DNA of 64,000 nucleotides from Neopusillimonas maritima (lineage in GTDB: Bacteria > Pseudomonadota > Gammaproteobacteria > Burkholderiales > Burkholderiaceae_B), in the NCBI RefSeq assembly GCF_003576595.1, contig NZ_NQOU01000002.1, positions 434,001 through 498,000 of the forward strand, in the 5' to 3' direction. A program made the translations under genes and the position numbers. This document shows positions 33,431 to 43,670 of this stretch, in pieces (the stretch's first letter is position 1; every line of letters begins with the position of its first letter). Below the pieces are notes generated by a model. The model made no database searches and was not told where the DNA came from. It saw only the letters and a list, made by a program, of their open reading frames with translations.

Positions 33431-34666
33431 ATGAATAATCGACTGCAGCGAATCGAAATAGAAAAGCTTTTGAACCCCGCTACAGTCGTTGCAGCGTTTT
33501 TTATATTAATTACATTCGACGCACTGTACATACACAAGGCCCATTACCTAGTCTTATCCTCAATACGATACGTCATTCTCTGTTTGTGCTTATTAACGTT
33601 ATTCTTCAGCACGCGCTTGCTGGCAACCGACAGACCCACCATAACAACAAGCGTCATTTTCGTTTCAACACATACAGCTCTTCTTCTATACGGGCTAAGC
33701 CTTTCCTACTACTTTGGTGGCTGGCAATATTTTCTGGCACACCCCGTATTACTTTCCTATCTGCTGATATCAATGGCTTTCGGGGTGGCGCTGCTTCATG
33801 CAATGACAGCCCAAGACAGCGCTAAAAACAGGTCATACCTGAACATAACAATTACTTCATATATTTTTCTGGCATTTGTATTCTTGGTGCTAACGCAAGC
33901 AATTTCGTTTGCTCCCCTTCCCGAATTTCATTTCGATACTTTTGGCGAAGGTGACCCCCGCACCTATAGTCAACCTACTACCGCGCTATTTGGCTTAGCT
34001 AGCATTTTGTTTTTTCTGCAATCTTATCAACGTGCTTTTTGGCTTCAGCTTTTTTGGTTACTTGCCGCGTTTTTTTGTCTTTATTTATCTATGGCGGCCG
34101 GAGCCCGAGGTGAGTTTGGTGCTACCGTTTTGGTTTTACTGCTTGTTGCGATAAGAAAACCCTTGTTAACACATTACAGCCTTATCGTATTGTTTTTATG
34201 CGCTATCGGTATTTACCTTATTCAAACAGGTTTATGGCAAGAAATTTCAATTCTGGAGCGTTTTTTCTACCTGATAGAAACACAAAGCTTCGGGGAAAGA
34301 GACCGCTTTATTTACGAATCAGTAAACTTATTAAAAGAACAACCCATTTGTCTGCTGAGTGGTTGCGGGTTGAATTATTTTCAAAACCACTATGGCAATA
34401 CTTTTGGCCTGTATCCGCATAACTCAATTATTGAACTTATTATCAGTTATGGTGCCACCATTGGAACTGGCTTGGCTTTTTTAACGCTGAAAGGTATTTG
34501 GAAGGCTTATCGCAGTGAACAGGGCAAAGAAAGCTTCATTTTCTACTTTGCGTTGTACTTATTCATTCTCTCTCTAAAAAGCGGCTCTCTGGTCAGCATA
34601 ACGACTTTACCCGTTATGCTGGTATTCGCTTTTGTGGCGTGCCATAAACCAATAAAGAGTCTCTGA
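33431..34666 (+). CDS. Wzy-like O-antigen polymerase (membrane protein)
   Basis: A 411-residue multi-spanning protein with about ten hydrophobic segments and a large periplasmic loop ending 'GLYPHNSIIELIISYG' near 333-348. This matches the Wzy_C type 'HNxxLE' pattern; 'MAAGARGEF' lies in mid-protein. Low sequence identity is normal for Wzy. Its base composition is AT-richer than that of the flanking dehydratase. It ends exactly where the flippase gene begins, which supports the Wzy/Wzx pairing. Confidence 0.75.
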   Translation: MNNRLQRIEIEKLLNPATVVAAFFILITFDALYIHKAHYLVLSSIRYVILCLCLLTLFFSTRLLATDRPTITTSVIFVSTHTALLLYGLSLSYYFGGWQYFLAHPVLLSYLLISMAFGVALLHAMTAQDSAKNRSYLNITITSYIFLAFVFLVLTQAISFAPLPEFHFDTFGEGDPRTYSQPTTALFGLASILFFLQSYQRAFWLQLFWLLAAFFCLYLSMAAGARGEFGATVLVLLLVAIRKPLLTHYSLIVLFLCAIGIYLIQTGLWQEISILERFFYLIETQSFGERDRFIYESVNLLKEQPICLLSGCGLNYFQNHYGNTFGLYPHNSIIELIISYGATIGTGLAFLTLKGIWKAYRSEQGKESFIFYFALYLFILSLKSGSLVSITTLPVMLVFAFVACHKPIKSL

Positions 34667-35923
34667 ATGCAGGAATTGCTTCGTTCCACACGCATTGTAT
34701 TAGTAGGTATGGCTACCTCCCAAGCCATACCAATTCTTGGCTCTCTTCTTATTACGCGGCTCTATCTGCCAGATGCCTTTGGCATTTTCGCTGCATGGGT
34801 AGGCATGACCTATGTCGCAGCCATATTACTAACGGGCCGCCTTGAAATGGCGCTGGCTATCGTGCCCGATGGTGCAAAACGCCGCTATGGCGTACTTGCC
34901 ACTACTCTTACCGCGCTCGTATCCTCCACACTACTTTTTATGGTCGTGGCAGTGTTAGTGACTGGCTGGCCCAACTTGTTTCCCAGCATACCCACCTCGC
35001 TAATCTGGCTCTTTATACCCGCTTCACTCTCAATTGCCATTTCACACATTTGGCAAAATTGGGCTGCGGCCAATGGCGCCTACAAAATACTTTCGAAAAT
35101 GCGTGTATCGCTGGCACTGTGCGTAACAGCGCTACAGATTGTGGTAGGGTATTTTTTACCAACCGCTCTTGCCCTTGCCCTCACATACGTAGTGGGTACA
35201 TGTGTTGGCTGTTTAATAAGTATCAAACTATTGCCGTTACATTTTGAGGGAAACCCTTCAATACGACAACTGATCCCTCAGGTCTTATCGTTTCTTCGCA
35301 GCCAAAAAAGTTTCCCCAAATTGGCGCTGCCTGCCGGGGTTATTAATTCGGCCTCGTCCCAATTACCTTTAATTTTCATTGCAAGTAAATTTGGGGTTGA
35401 AGCGAGCGGCCTTTATGCCTTGGCTACCCGGGTACTGGGCGCACCGATCGGTTTAATGGGCAAAGCCGTTCTGGATGTTTTTAAACGCACAGCTTCAAAA
35501 GAATTTAGAGAGCAAGGGCATTGCCGTAAGACCTACCGGGAAACATTTCTAATTTTGGGACTATGTGCGCTTGCATTGGCAATCGGGGTTATATGGCTAG
35601 CCGAGCCGGCGTTTGGCTGGTTGTTTGGCCTTGCCTGGAAAGATGCCGGCACAATTGCAGTTTGGCTAATGCCGCTATTCGCTATGCGCTTCCTTGCAAG
35701 TCCACTGAGCTATGTTTTCTATATAGCGAACAAACAAGGGGTTGAGCTGATCTGGCAATGTATTTTGCTCATGACGACCGTTGCCAGTTTTACCTTCTCG
35801 GCTTCGTTCGAACAGAGCATTGATTTTTACGTTGCAGGGTACGGTACTTTGTATGTGGTGTACCTGGCATTGTCGTATCGATACAGCAAAGGTTTAGGCG
35901 GCCGGAGCCATAATACCCATTAA
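34667..35923 (+). CDS. Wzx-like oligosaccharide flippase
   Basis: A 418-residue membrane protein with about 12 hydrophobic segments and the polysaccharide-synthase start 'SQAIPILGSLLITRLYLPDAFG' (here residues 19-40; key pattern P-x4-L-x-R-x-L-P-x-x-F-G). It is followed by 'ALAIVPDGAKRR'. The family flips undecaprenyl-linked repeat units across the inner membrane. Its ATG follows the Wzy stop directly. It converges with the aminotransferase gene, 23 bases apart. Confidence 0.85.
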   Translation: MQELLRSTRIVLVGMATSQAIPILGSLLITRLYLPDAFGIFAAWVGMTYVAAILLTGRLEMALAIVPDGAKRRYGVLATTLTALVSSTLLFMVVAVLVTGWPNLFPSIPTSLIWLFIPASLSIAISHIWQNWAAANGAYKILSKMRVSLALCVTALQIVVGYFLPTALALALTYVVGTCVGCLISIKLLPLHFEGNPSIRQLIPQVLSFLRSQKSFPKLALPAGVINSASSQLPLIFIASKFGVEASGLYALATRVLGAPIGLMGKAVLDVFKRTASKEFREQGHCRKTYRETFLILGLCALALAIGVIWLAEPAFGWLFGLAWKDAGTIAVWLMPLFAMRFLASPLSYVFYIANKQGVELIWQCILLMTTVASFTFSASFEQSIDFYVAGYGTLYVVYLALSYRYSKGLGGRSHNTH

Positions 35924-35946
35924 GTCCTTGGCACTGAGCGACTACA

Positions 35947-37131
35947 TTACCCTTGCCGGCCTGTAGCCCGCGCCATCACCAACGCCAACGAATCGCATGT
36001 TTGCTGAACATGCTCCAAACGTAACGTGGGGTGAACCAAAAACATCAAGCTTGTCTCCCCCAATGCCTTGGCAACAGGTAATCGTTCTTGGGGCCGAAAT
36101 GTCGTATTATCAAAGGCTCTCTCCAAATACACCTCAGAGCACGAGCCGGAGTAAGCAGGTACACCCACCTCAATCAACTCTTGCAAGATGCGGTCACGCG
36201 ACCAACCTTCGGCTAGGTTATCGGGCTGCACGAACACATAACACTTGTACGCCGCATGATGTACATACACAGGCACAGACGGTACGCGCAACCCAGGCAA
36301 ACCTTTTGCCACAGCCCAAATTTTTTGCGCATACGCGAGCCGCTTTTCATTCCAGCCTGCCATGCGTTTTAACTGAATCCGTCCAATTGTCGCTTGCATT
36401 TCAGTCATACGCCAATTGGTGCCAAACGATTCATGCAACCAACGAAACCCCGGAGGATGCTCCCGTTCATAAACGGCATCCCAAGACTTTCCATGGTCTT
36501 TGTAAGCCCACATTCGTTTCCACAAAGCAGTATCGGAAGTGGTCACCATGCCGCCCTCTCCGCCCGTTGTCATGATCTTGTCTTGGCAAAAAGACCACGC
36601 CCCCACATGACCAATCGACCCAACAGATTGACCTTTATATTTTGCGCCATGCGCTTGAGCGCAATCTTCAATGACCCATAACCCAGCCTTTTGTGCCAGC
36701 GCCATAATAGGGTCCATCTCGCAAGGCCAACCGGCCAAATGCACACAAATGATCGCTTTAGTTCGCGGGCTCAGCACCCTTTGTATCGTCTCAGCAGTTA
36801 GGTTCTGAGAGTCGGGATCAATATCGGCAAAAACCGGCACTGCACCCGCATTCACAACTGAAGATACCGAAGCCAGAAATGTTCGCGGTGTAACTACGAC
36901 CTCGTCACCAGGGCCGACCCCCAACCCCTTCAAAGCCAAATCCAAGGCCACCGTGCCATTCGCAACTGCGACCGCATGCTTAACACCCACCCAGTGGGCA
37001 AACTCGCGCTCAAAATTGCGACCCTCCTGGCCTGTCCAGTAGTTAACACGATTCGACAACAAAACCTGTTGAACCGCCAGCGCTTCCTCTTCAGTAAAGC
37101 TTGGCCACGGAGGAAAATTTGTACTCAACAC
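35947..37131 (-). CDS. DegT/DnrJ/EryC1 aminotransferase (PglE-like position)
   Basis: A 394-residue PLP-dependent sugar aminotransferase. Conserved points include 'AVANGTVALDLALKGLGVG' near 56-74, 'VIEDCAQAHGAKYKG' near 153-167 and the PLP-lysine region 'SFCQDKIMTTGGEGG' near 182-196. It is the last gene of a minus-strand unit with a NeuD/PglD acetyltransferase and a PglC-type transferase. It therefore most likely aminates the 4-keto sugar made by the dehydratase at 31499, giving a bacillosamine-type intermediate. The 'HLAGWPCEMDPI' segment is like that of Bordetella WlbF-type proteins. The exact product is uncertain. Confidence 0.85.
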   Translation of the reverse strand: MLSTNFPPWPSFTEEEALAVQQVLLSNRVNYWTGQEGRNFEREFAHWVGVKHAVAVANGTVALDLALKGLGVGPGDEVVVTPRTFLASVSSVVNAGAVPVFADIDPDSQNLTAETIQRVLSPRTKAIICVHLAGWPCEMDPIMALAQKAGLWVIEDCAQAHGAKYKGQSVGSIGHVGAWSFCQDKIMTTGGEGGMVTTSDTALWKRMWAYKDHGKSWDAVYEREHPPGFRWLHESFGTNWRMTEMQATIGRIQLKRMAGWNEKRLAYAQKIWAVAKGLPGLRVPSVPVYVHHAAYKCYVFVQPDNLAEGWSRDRILQELIEVGVPAYSGSCSEVYLERAFDNTTFRPQERLPVAKALGETSLMFLVHPTLRLEHVQQTCDSLALVMARATGRQG

Positions 37132-37148
37132 ATTGTTTCTCTTAATGT

Positions 37149-37769
37149 CTAAACGAGTGAACGAGCGGGGTTACCCACCACCGTTGTCTTCTCGGCTACA
37201 GGTTTTAATACAACCGCACCGGCCCCCACCACAGCCCAGGCGCCAATCACAATATTTTGCTTCACGACCGCGCCCGCGCCTATCCAGACACCTTGACCTA
37301 CGGTTACGGCACCAGACAGATGCGCACCGGGGCTAACGTGCACCGCATCGGCCAACGCGCAATCGTGGTCAACGGTGGCTCCGGTATTCACAATACACGC
37401 GTGCCCTACCGACGCATCGATATTGATTGCCGCGCAAGGCATTACTACTGATCCCACGCCAAGACTCGCGTAACCACTTATTTGCGCTGAGGGATGCACA
37501 ATGCTAACCAAAGGCGCATTACCAGCCAAGAGCTTTTCATGAAACTCCCAACGGGTGCGGCAATCACCAATTGACACCAATACGCCATCGTACTCAGAAC
37601 TACGTGACAACAGGGACTCGGAATTGCCCACTATCGGCCAAGCCCCGTGACCGGCTCTTGCCGGCCAACAATCGTCGAAAAATTCAATGCGTTCCCAGCC
37701 ACACTGACCGGCCAAATCGGCCACTACCTTTCCATGGCCACTGGCCCCCAGCAGTGCCAAGCGCTTCAT
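37149..37769 (-). CDS. NeuD/PglD-type sugar O/N-acyltransferase
   Basis: A 206-residue protein with an N-terminal Rossmann-like UDP-sugar site ('LALLGASGHGKVVADLA' at 4-20) and a C-terminal left-handed beta-helix of hexapeptide repeats ('IVNTGATVDHDCALAD' near 135, 'VGQGVWIGAGAVVKQNI'). The catalytic His is probably H143 in 'VDHDC'. PglD family enzymes acetylate the 4-amino group of the UDP-sugar. It overlaps the phosphosugar transferase gene by four bases. Confidence 0.88.
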   Translation of the reverse strand: MKRLALLGASGHGKVVADLAGQCGWERIEFFDDCWPARAGHGAWPIVGNSESLLSRSSEYDGVLVSIGDCRTRWEFHEKLLAGNAPLVSIVHPSAQISGYASLGVGSVVMPCAAINIDASVGHACIVNTGATVDHDCALADAVHVSPGAHLSGAVTVGQGVWIGAGAVVKQNIVIGAWAVVGAGAVVLKPVAEKTTVVGNPARSLV

Positions 37770-38359
37770 CGAGAGTTCCCTTTAAATTTGGACATCGTGG
37801 CCTCACCTTTTGCCGTTATTCCTTCACGCTGTATTACTTTACGAACCGTTAACCACAAAATACGCAAGTCCAGCCAAAGCGAATGATGATCAACGTACCA
37901 AACATCCAACTCAAACCGCTCTTCCCAATTTAAAGTATTACGGCCATTTACCTGTGCCCACCCTGTAATACCGGGGCGTACTTCGTGGCGACGCGCCTGA
38001 AAAGAAGAATACAAAGGCAAATACTCCATTAGTAGGGGGCGCGGCCCAACCAGGCTCATATCACCTTTCAGCACATTCCATAACTCTGGTAACTCATCCA
38101 AACTAGACGCGCGCAAGAAACGCCCAAACCGCGTCAAGCGAAGCGCGTCGGGCAAAAGCTCACCTTTTGCATCTCGGGCATTCGTCATGGTTCTGAACTT
38201 ATACATGGTAAAAGGCTTGCCGCCCAAGCCAGGCCGAACCTGGCTGAACAATACCGGCTTGCCCAAAGCCAAGCGCACCCAAACCGCCAGCACCGCACCG
38301 GGCAATGCCAGCAACAACAAGAGTATCAACGCTGCAACAATGTCAAATCCGCGCTTCAT
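37766..38359 (-). CDS. Initiating sugar-phosphate transferase (PglC/WcaJ small type)
   Basis: A 197-residue monotopic phosphoglycosyltransferase. It has one N-terminal re-entrant hydrophobic segment ('ALILLLLLALPGAVLAVWV') and the family motifs 'VLFSQVRPGLGGKPFTMYKF' (33-52), 'SLDELPELWNVLKGDMSLVG' (81-100) and 'RPGITGWAQVNGRN' near 128-141. The catalytic Asp-Glu is D83-E84. It transfers a sugar-1-phosphate, probably diNAcBac or a relative, to undecaprenyl phosphate and so starts repeat-unit assembly. It overlaps both neighbours by ATGA. Confidence 0.92.
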   Translation of the reverse strand: MKRGFDIVAALILLLLLALPGAVLAVWVRLALGKPVLFSQVRPGLGGKPFTMYKFRTMTNARDAKGELLPDALRLTRFGRFLRASSLDELPELWNVLKGDMSLVGPRPLLMEYLPLYSSFQARRHEVRPGITGWAQVNGRNTLNWEERFELDVWYVDHHSLWLDLRILWLTVRKVIQREGITAKGEATMSKFKGNSR

Positions 38360-39582
38360 GTATCCTCGGGAAATAGAATATCCGCATATTGCTGCGCCAG
38401 CGTTCGATATTGCCGATTAGCCAGAAGCCATTCGCGACCTTTGTTTCCCATCGCTTCGCGTTCGGGCGCCCCCATGTCTGCATAGCGTTTTATCTCATCA
38501 GCCAATGCACCTACATTACCAGCCGGCACGAACGACCCACACTGGGCTTCGTTAATCATGGACGGATACCCCGTATAGGATGCAACCACCGGCTTTCCTG
38601 CCAGCATGTAGTCGATAACCTTGTTCAGCGATTGCCCATAAACCCAAACCTCGGACACATGCACCGAGAAGTACACAACATCACAATAGCCAAGCACCGA
38701 CGAAACCTGATCTTTCGGAACCTTGGGCGCAAAAGTAATGTTAGGCAAGGAACCATACTCGGCCTCGTAAGCCTTACGTAAGTCACCATCCCCCACCAGC
38801 AAAAAATGAATATGCGGTTGATCTTGCAACGATCTGGCGCACAGCAAAAACGTATCCAAGGCGTTCGCGATGCCCATGCTACCCACATGCGCGACGACAA
38901 ACTTTCCTTGTGGTATCCATTTCAATCGGTAATCTTCAGGTAATGGCGGCGGCACAGCAAGTGCCGTTTCGTCCACCCCCATAGGAACACAATGCACGAG
39001 CCGAGGGTAACCCAGCACTTTAGTAACATGCGCCTGCAAATTTGGCATGGTGCCCACAACCTCGTCTGCATGCTTGTAGGCCAGTTTTTCAATAAACCCC
39101 AACGCCAGTACAAACGGGTTCCAGCGACTAACCCCCCCCTCTTCCACAAGCGTTAGCGGCCAGATATCGCGAATCTCCACAACAAGACGGCAACCGAGCC
39201 ACTTGCGCCACCAAAACCCATTCAGTACGGTTAGTAACGAAAGGCTGGAAACAACCACCACATCGGGCCGGGGCAACGAACTCTTGGGAAAACGCAATAA
39301 ACGCCATTCAAAATCAAACCAACTTAGTACGCGCCGCATCGACTTCGCAACGTCGTATTTCATCGTGCGCAACCAGCAAAGCTGCAGGCCATCCACTTTC
39401 TCTATTTTGTAGGGGGAGTCAAGCCTGGGAACCTCGGCCAGTTTGTTCGAGTCTGACGTAATAATGACGCAGTTGTATCCCAACTTCGCCAATTCACGCA
39501 TAATTAAATAGCCCCGCCCGCCTGCACTCGCCTTGGCAGGAGGCGACACATACTTCGATACATACCAAATACAAGGTTTCAT
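38356..39582 (-). CDS. Glycosyltransferase family 4
   Basis: A 408-residue GT-B glycosyltransferase. The N-terminal 'SPPAKASAGGRGYLIMRELA' is typical of GT4 enzymes that act on amino sugars (WbuB-like), and the C-terminal 'YGQSLNKVIDYMLAGKPVV' region carries the donor-binding site. The ATG at 39582 is preferred to a TTG at 39603. It probably adds the second sugar of the repeat unit in the cytoplasm. It overlaps the transferase gene by ATGA. Confidence 0.88.
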   Translation of the reverse strand: MKPCIWYVSKYVSPPAKASAGGRGYLIMRELAKLGYNCVIITSDSNKLAEVPRLDSPYKIEKVDGLQLCWLRTMKYDVAKSMRRVLSWFDFEWRLLRFPKSSLPRPDVVVVSSLSLLTVLNGFWWRKWLGCRLVVEIRDIWPLTLVEEGGVSRWNPFVLALGFIEKLAYKHADEVVGTMPNLQAHVTKVLGYPRLVHCVPMGVDETALAVPPPLPEDYRLKWIPQGKFVVAHVGSMGIANALDTFLLCARSLQDQPHIHFLLVGDGDLRKAYEAEYGSLPNITFAPKVPKDQVSSVLGYCDVVYFSVHVSEVWVYGQSLNKVIDYMLAGKPVVASYTGYPSMINEAQCGSFVPAGNVGALADEIKRYADMGAPEREAMGNKGREWLLANRQYRTLAQQYADILFPEDT

Positions 39583-39603
39583 AAAAAGCCTGAGTCCTGC
39601 CAA

Positions 39604-41415
39604 TTAGTACAAGCGCGGAATGCGGTTCACTACCTTAATGACCTCTTGAAAATCCAAACCTACGGCATCCAGATACCATTTGATATTAGGATAACGTGGG
39701 GTGTTTTCCTCTTGAACCAACGCCAGCGCTTCGTCGCGACTGATATCGCCTTCACGAATTTGGTTACTGCGGAACGTGTCGTGCTCGGTAAAGCCCGCAA
39801 CGGTGTAGTAAATATAGTTGTAGAACGCGGCGGTGCCGTCACCAATACGCCAAGTGGTTTGGGTATCAGGCGCACGCTCCCAATCGTACTGGTCTAAGGT
39901 ATCTTCAATTAACCGCTCATCCCAACGCCAGTAATCGAATATATGGTAGTAGTCGGTTTTCTTCGTGAAGCTTCGGTAATACTCGCCCGATAAGGTATCC
40001 CATAAGGAACTGTTGAAGTAGCCAGGACTTTGCAACATGGCTTTCAAGCGTAAATATTGGTATCGAAGTTGTTTCATCGCGCCATGGCTGTATACGCGTT
40101 TCTCTTCAAAATTGGGTGGAATACCCAGAAACCCTGCTTTGAAATGCGTGACCTCTAAAGGGTTGATACCCCACAAGTTCAAGCTAATACCGGTTTGCTG
40201 TTTAATGGTTTCAATATGTCGAAAGAAGTGCTTATCGCCCGCCGTTAAAATACTGATCATGCCTAAATGGGGCGACTTTAACCATGCTTGTAAATTCATT
40301 CGAATATTGCGCCGCTTTTTGGCAATGTCGTCGGCCACAATAATATTCTCCACTCCTAGCTCGGCGCACATGCGACTAATATTACGCCGACCCAAGTCAG
40401 TTACCATGCCCCAATCATAGGTGTACGTTACCGGCTTCATCTTCAGTTCTTTCACGACAAGATGCAAACCATAGCAACTGTCGCGCCCCCCGGAAAACGG
40501 CACAATACAGTCGTTTCCTTCTGTTCTTCGATACTGCTCAACCACTTCAAATAATTCTTCTTTCGGCCGAGGACGATTGCGAGGCTTGTAATGGCGGCAA
40601 TAATTACAGACCCCTTGCGAATCGAATGAAATAAACGGCATGGTTGACGGCAAAATGCAGCGCGTGCAACGTTGCAAATTATGGGGATGGTATTCCAGCA
40701 AACGCTCTTCCGAAGCAGAAAAGGTCAGCGGTGGAATCAAATTGCCCGCGCGCCCAGCGCGATCGGACACCTGCATGGGCTTTTCCGTGGCCGGAATATC
40801 AAGCACGACAGAATCCCGAACCTGAACGATGGTGTCACACCCTACCTCTTCCAGCGGGAAGCTTTCCGAGGCAAAATAGATGCACCCTGCCTTATGGCCT
40901 GTGTACAGGCTGCCATTATTCGAAAACAAGCACAACTTCCCCAGCTTGGGCAGCACCAATGCACAGGCGACAACACCGCGACAAAGTTGCAACACCGCTT
41001 CGGCAATCCCGTCTACTTCCCCGCCGCGCGACAAATGTTGTGCCGCAATCGCGTTTATCACCTCGGTGTCTATTTGCAGCGCCGGACTTTGCTGAATATG
41101 AGGCCATATCTCTTCATGATTCACAATAATGCCATTGTGAATGACGGCAACATTGTCGCGAACAACCGGTTGATTATCCGTTAGCCCGTTGGTAATTAAG
41201 CGACTATGCCCCATTACTACTTGGGAATGATATGGCGAGACCTCGTGAACCAAACGGGTAATGGCGTAGTCGGCCCGGCTCACTTCATAATGGTCACCCT
41301 GGAAGAACAACAAACCGCTGGAGTCGCGCCCACGTTGTTCAGCGCGCCGTATAAGACGATTCAAATCATCACGCAAGAGAGTAGACGATGAGACAATGCC
41401 AAAAATTCCGCACAT
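39604..41415 (-). CDS. GlmS-type glutaminase fused to WbpG-type sugar amidotransferase
   Basis: A 603-residue two-domain protein. Residues 1-215 form a class II (Ntn) glutaminase with Cys2 ('MCGIFGIV') and GlmS-like motifs 'RGRDSSG', 'GHSRLITNG', 'HNGIIVN' and 'DTEVI'. Residues about 250-603 match N-acetyl sugar amidotransferases (WbpG/PseA). They carry a CxxC pair ('CTRC' and later 'CNYC') and the PP-loop 'PFSGGRDS' near 300. WbpG normally takes ammonia from a separate HisH-HisF-type pair, and none is present here. The fusion would supply ammonia internally to make an acetamidino or uronamide group. The start is the ATG at 41415, which places Cys at position 2. It heads the unit running down to 35947. 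Confidence 0.85.
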   Translation of the reverse strand: MCGIFGIVSSSTLLRDDLNRLIRRAEQRGRDSSGLLFFQGDHYEVSRADYAITRLVHEVSPYHSQVVMGHSRLITNGLTDNQPVVRDNVAVIHNGIIVNHEEIWPHIQQSPALQIDTEVINAIAAQHLSRGGEVDGIAEAVLQLCRGVVACALVLPKLGKLCLFSNNGSLYTGHKAGCIYFASESFPLEEVGCDTIVQVRDSVVLDIPATEKPMQVSDRAGRAGNLIPPLTFSASEERLLEYHPHNLQRCTRCILPSTMPFISFDSQGVCNYCRHYKPRNRPRPKEELFEVVEQYRRTEGNDCIVPFSGGRDSCYGLHLVVKELKMKPVTYTYDWGMVTDLGRRNISRMCAELGVENIIVADDIAKKRRNIRMNLQAWLKSPHLGMISILTAGDKHFFRHIETIKQQTGISLNLWGINPLEVTHFKAGFLGIPPNFEEKRVYSHGAMKQLRYQYLRLKAMLQSPGYFNSSLWDTLSGEYYRSFTKKTDYYHIFDYWRWDERLIEDTLDQYDWERAPDTQTTWRIGDGTAAFYNYIYYTVAGFTEHDTFRSNQIREGDISRDEALALVQEENTPRYPNIKWYLDAVGLDFQEVIKVVNRIPRLY

Positions 41416-41568
41416 AATTCTTGCGTTCCAATCCAATTAAAAGCCGGGCTCAAAGCAGCCCTGTAAACTGTATGCCTACCGCATTATAATCACCCGCTAA
41501 GTCATAACACCTAGCCTCGCTGGTGGCTAAACCTCTATAATCTATAACTTTATCGACTCGTTTCTTAA

Positions 41569-42534
<966 letters not shown>

Positions 42535-42536
42535 CT

Positions 42537-43670
42537 ATGATCAAGGTCGTGCACCTTACGTCTGCACACCCTCGATATGACATCAGAATCTTCGAGAAAG
42601 AATGCCGTTCGTTGGCGCAAGCCGGCTTCAATGTAACCCTTGTTGTTGCAGACGGCTTGCCCAACGAAACATTACACGGGGTCGATATTGCTTCGGTGGG
42701 GCCCGCGGGCAGTCGCTGGAAAAGAATGACATCCACCGCTCGGCATGTGGCAAGCAAAGCACTTTCCTTAAAAGCGGATATTTACCATTTGCACGACCCA
42801 GAGTTGCTGCCCCATGCAAAATCATTGAGCCGCCAAGGGGCAGCAGTTATTTTCGACGCGCATGAAGACTTGCCAAAGCAAGTACGCAGCAAACCTTATT
42901 TACCGTTTTGGATAAAAGGCGCGGCTTCAGCGCTTAGCGCCAAGCTGGAACAACACTTTTCACGCCACCTTACGGGCGTTGTAAGTGCCACCCCGAACAT
43001 TACCCAAAAATTCAGCCAGTTCTGCACGCACAGCACCACGATTCACAACTACCCCACACCCGAGGCGTTTAACGACACCCCAACACCTTACGAAAACCGC
43101 CCCCCATTTGCCGTATACGTAGGAGGCCTCACTAAGCTGCGAGGTATTACGGAACTCGTAACTGCAGTAGGGCTGTCACAACATGATTGCCGATTGCTTC
43201 TGGCCGGCGATTTCAGCAACAGCGATTTTGAACAGCAACTACACAGGCTACCGGGCTGGGAAAAAGTAGATTATTTAGGCTATTTAAGCCGTGAAGAAAT
43301 TCACACAACGCTGGAAAAAGCTCGTTTAGGGCTAGTGCTTTTACACCCCACAGTGAACTATGTAGAGGCTCTACCCATTAAGCTGTTCGAATATATGGCC
43401 GCCGGCATTCCTGTACTGGCCTCGAATTTCCCCTTGTGGGAAAGCATTATCAAGACCCACAAATGCGGTATATGCGTAAATCCGCTGAACCCTGCTGAAA
43501 TTGCCCAAGCTATAGACTACCTGCTTAGCCACCCAAACGAGGCCCAACGCATGGGCCAGAATGGTTATAGGGCGATGCGGGAACACTTTAACTGGGCGAC
43601 GGAAGCCACCAACCTTGTTCAGTTTTACAAACAAGTGCTCACCAACAAGGATTCCGTATGTGCGGCATAA
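42537..43670 (+). CDS. Glycosyltransferase family 4
   Basis: A 377-residue GT-B protein. 'HPRYDIRIFEKECRSLAQAG' near residues 11-30 is a known start of O-antigen GT4 enzymes. 'IYHLHDPELLPHAK' near 80 and the C-terminal 'LPIKLFEYMAAGIPVLASNF' near 278-297 confirm the family. It starts two bases after wlbA and overlaps the following amidotransferase gene by 13 bases. It may therefore transfer the sugar made by the WlbA route. Confidence 0.9.
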   Translation: MIKVVHLTSAHPRYDIRIFEKECRSLAQAGFNVTLVVADGLPNETLHGVDIASVGPAGSRWKRMTSTARHVASKALSLKADIYHLHDPELLPHAKSLSRQGAAVIFDAHEDLPKQVRSKPYLPFWIKGAASALSAKLEQHFSRHLTGVVSATPNITQKFSQFCTHSTTIHNYPTPEAFNDTPTPYENRPPFAVYVGGLTKLRGITELVTAVGLSQHDCRLLLAGDFSNSDFEQQLHRLPGWEKVDYLGYLSREEIHTTLEKARLGLVLLHPTVNYVEALPIKLFEYMAAGIPVLASNFPLWESIIKTHKCGICVNPLNPAEIAQAIDYLLSHPNEAQRMGQNGYRAMREHFNWATEATNLVQFYKQVLTNKDSVCAA

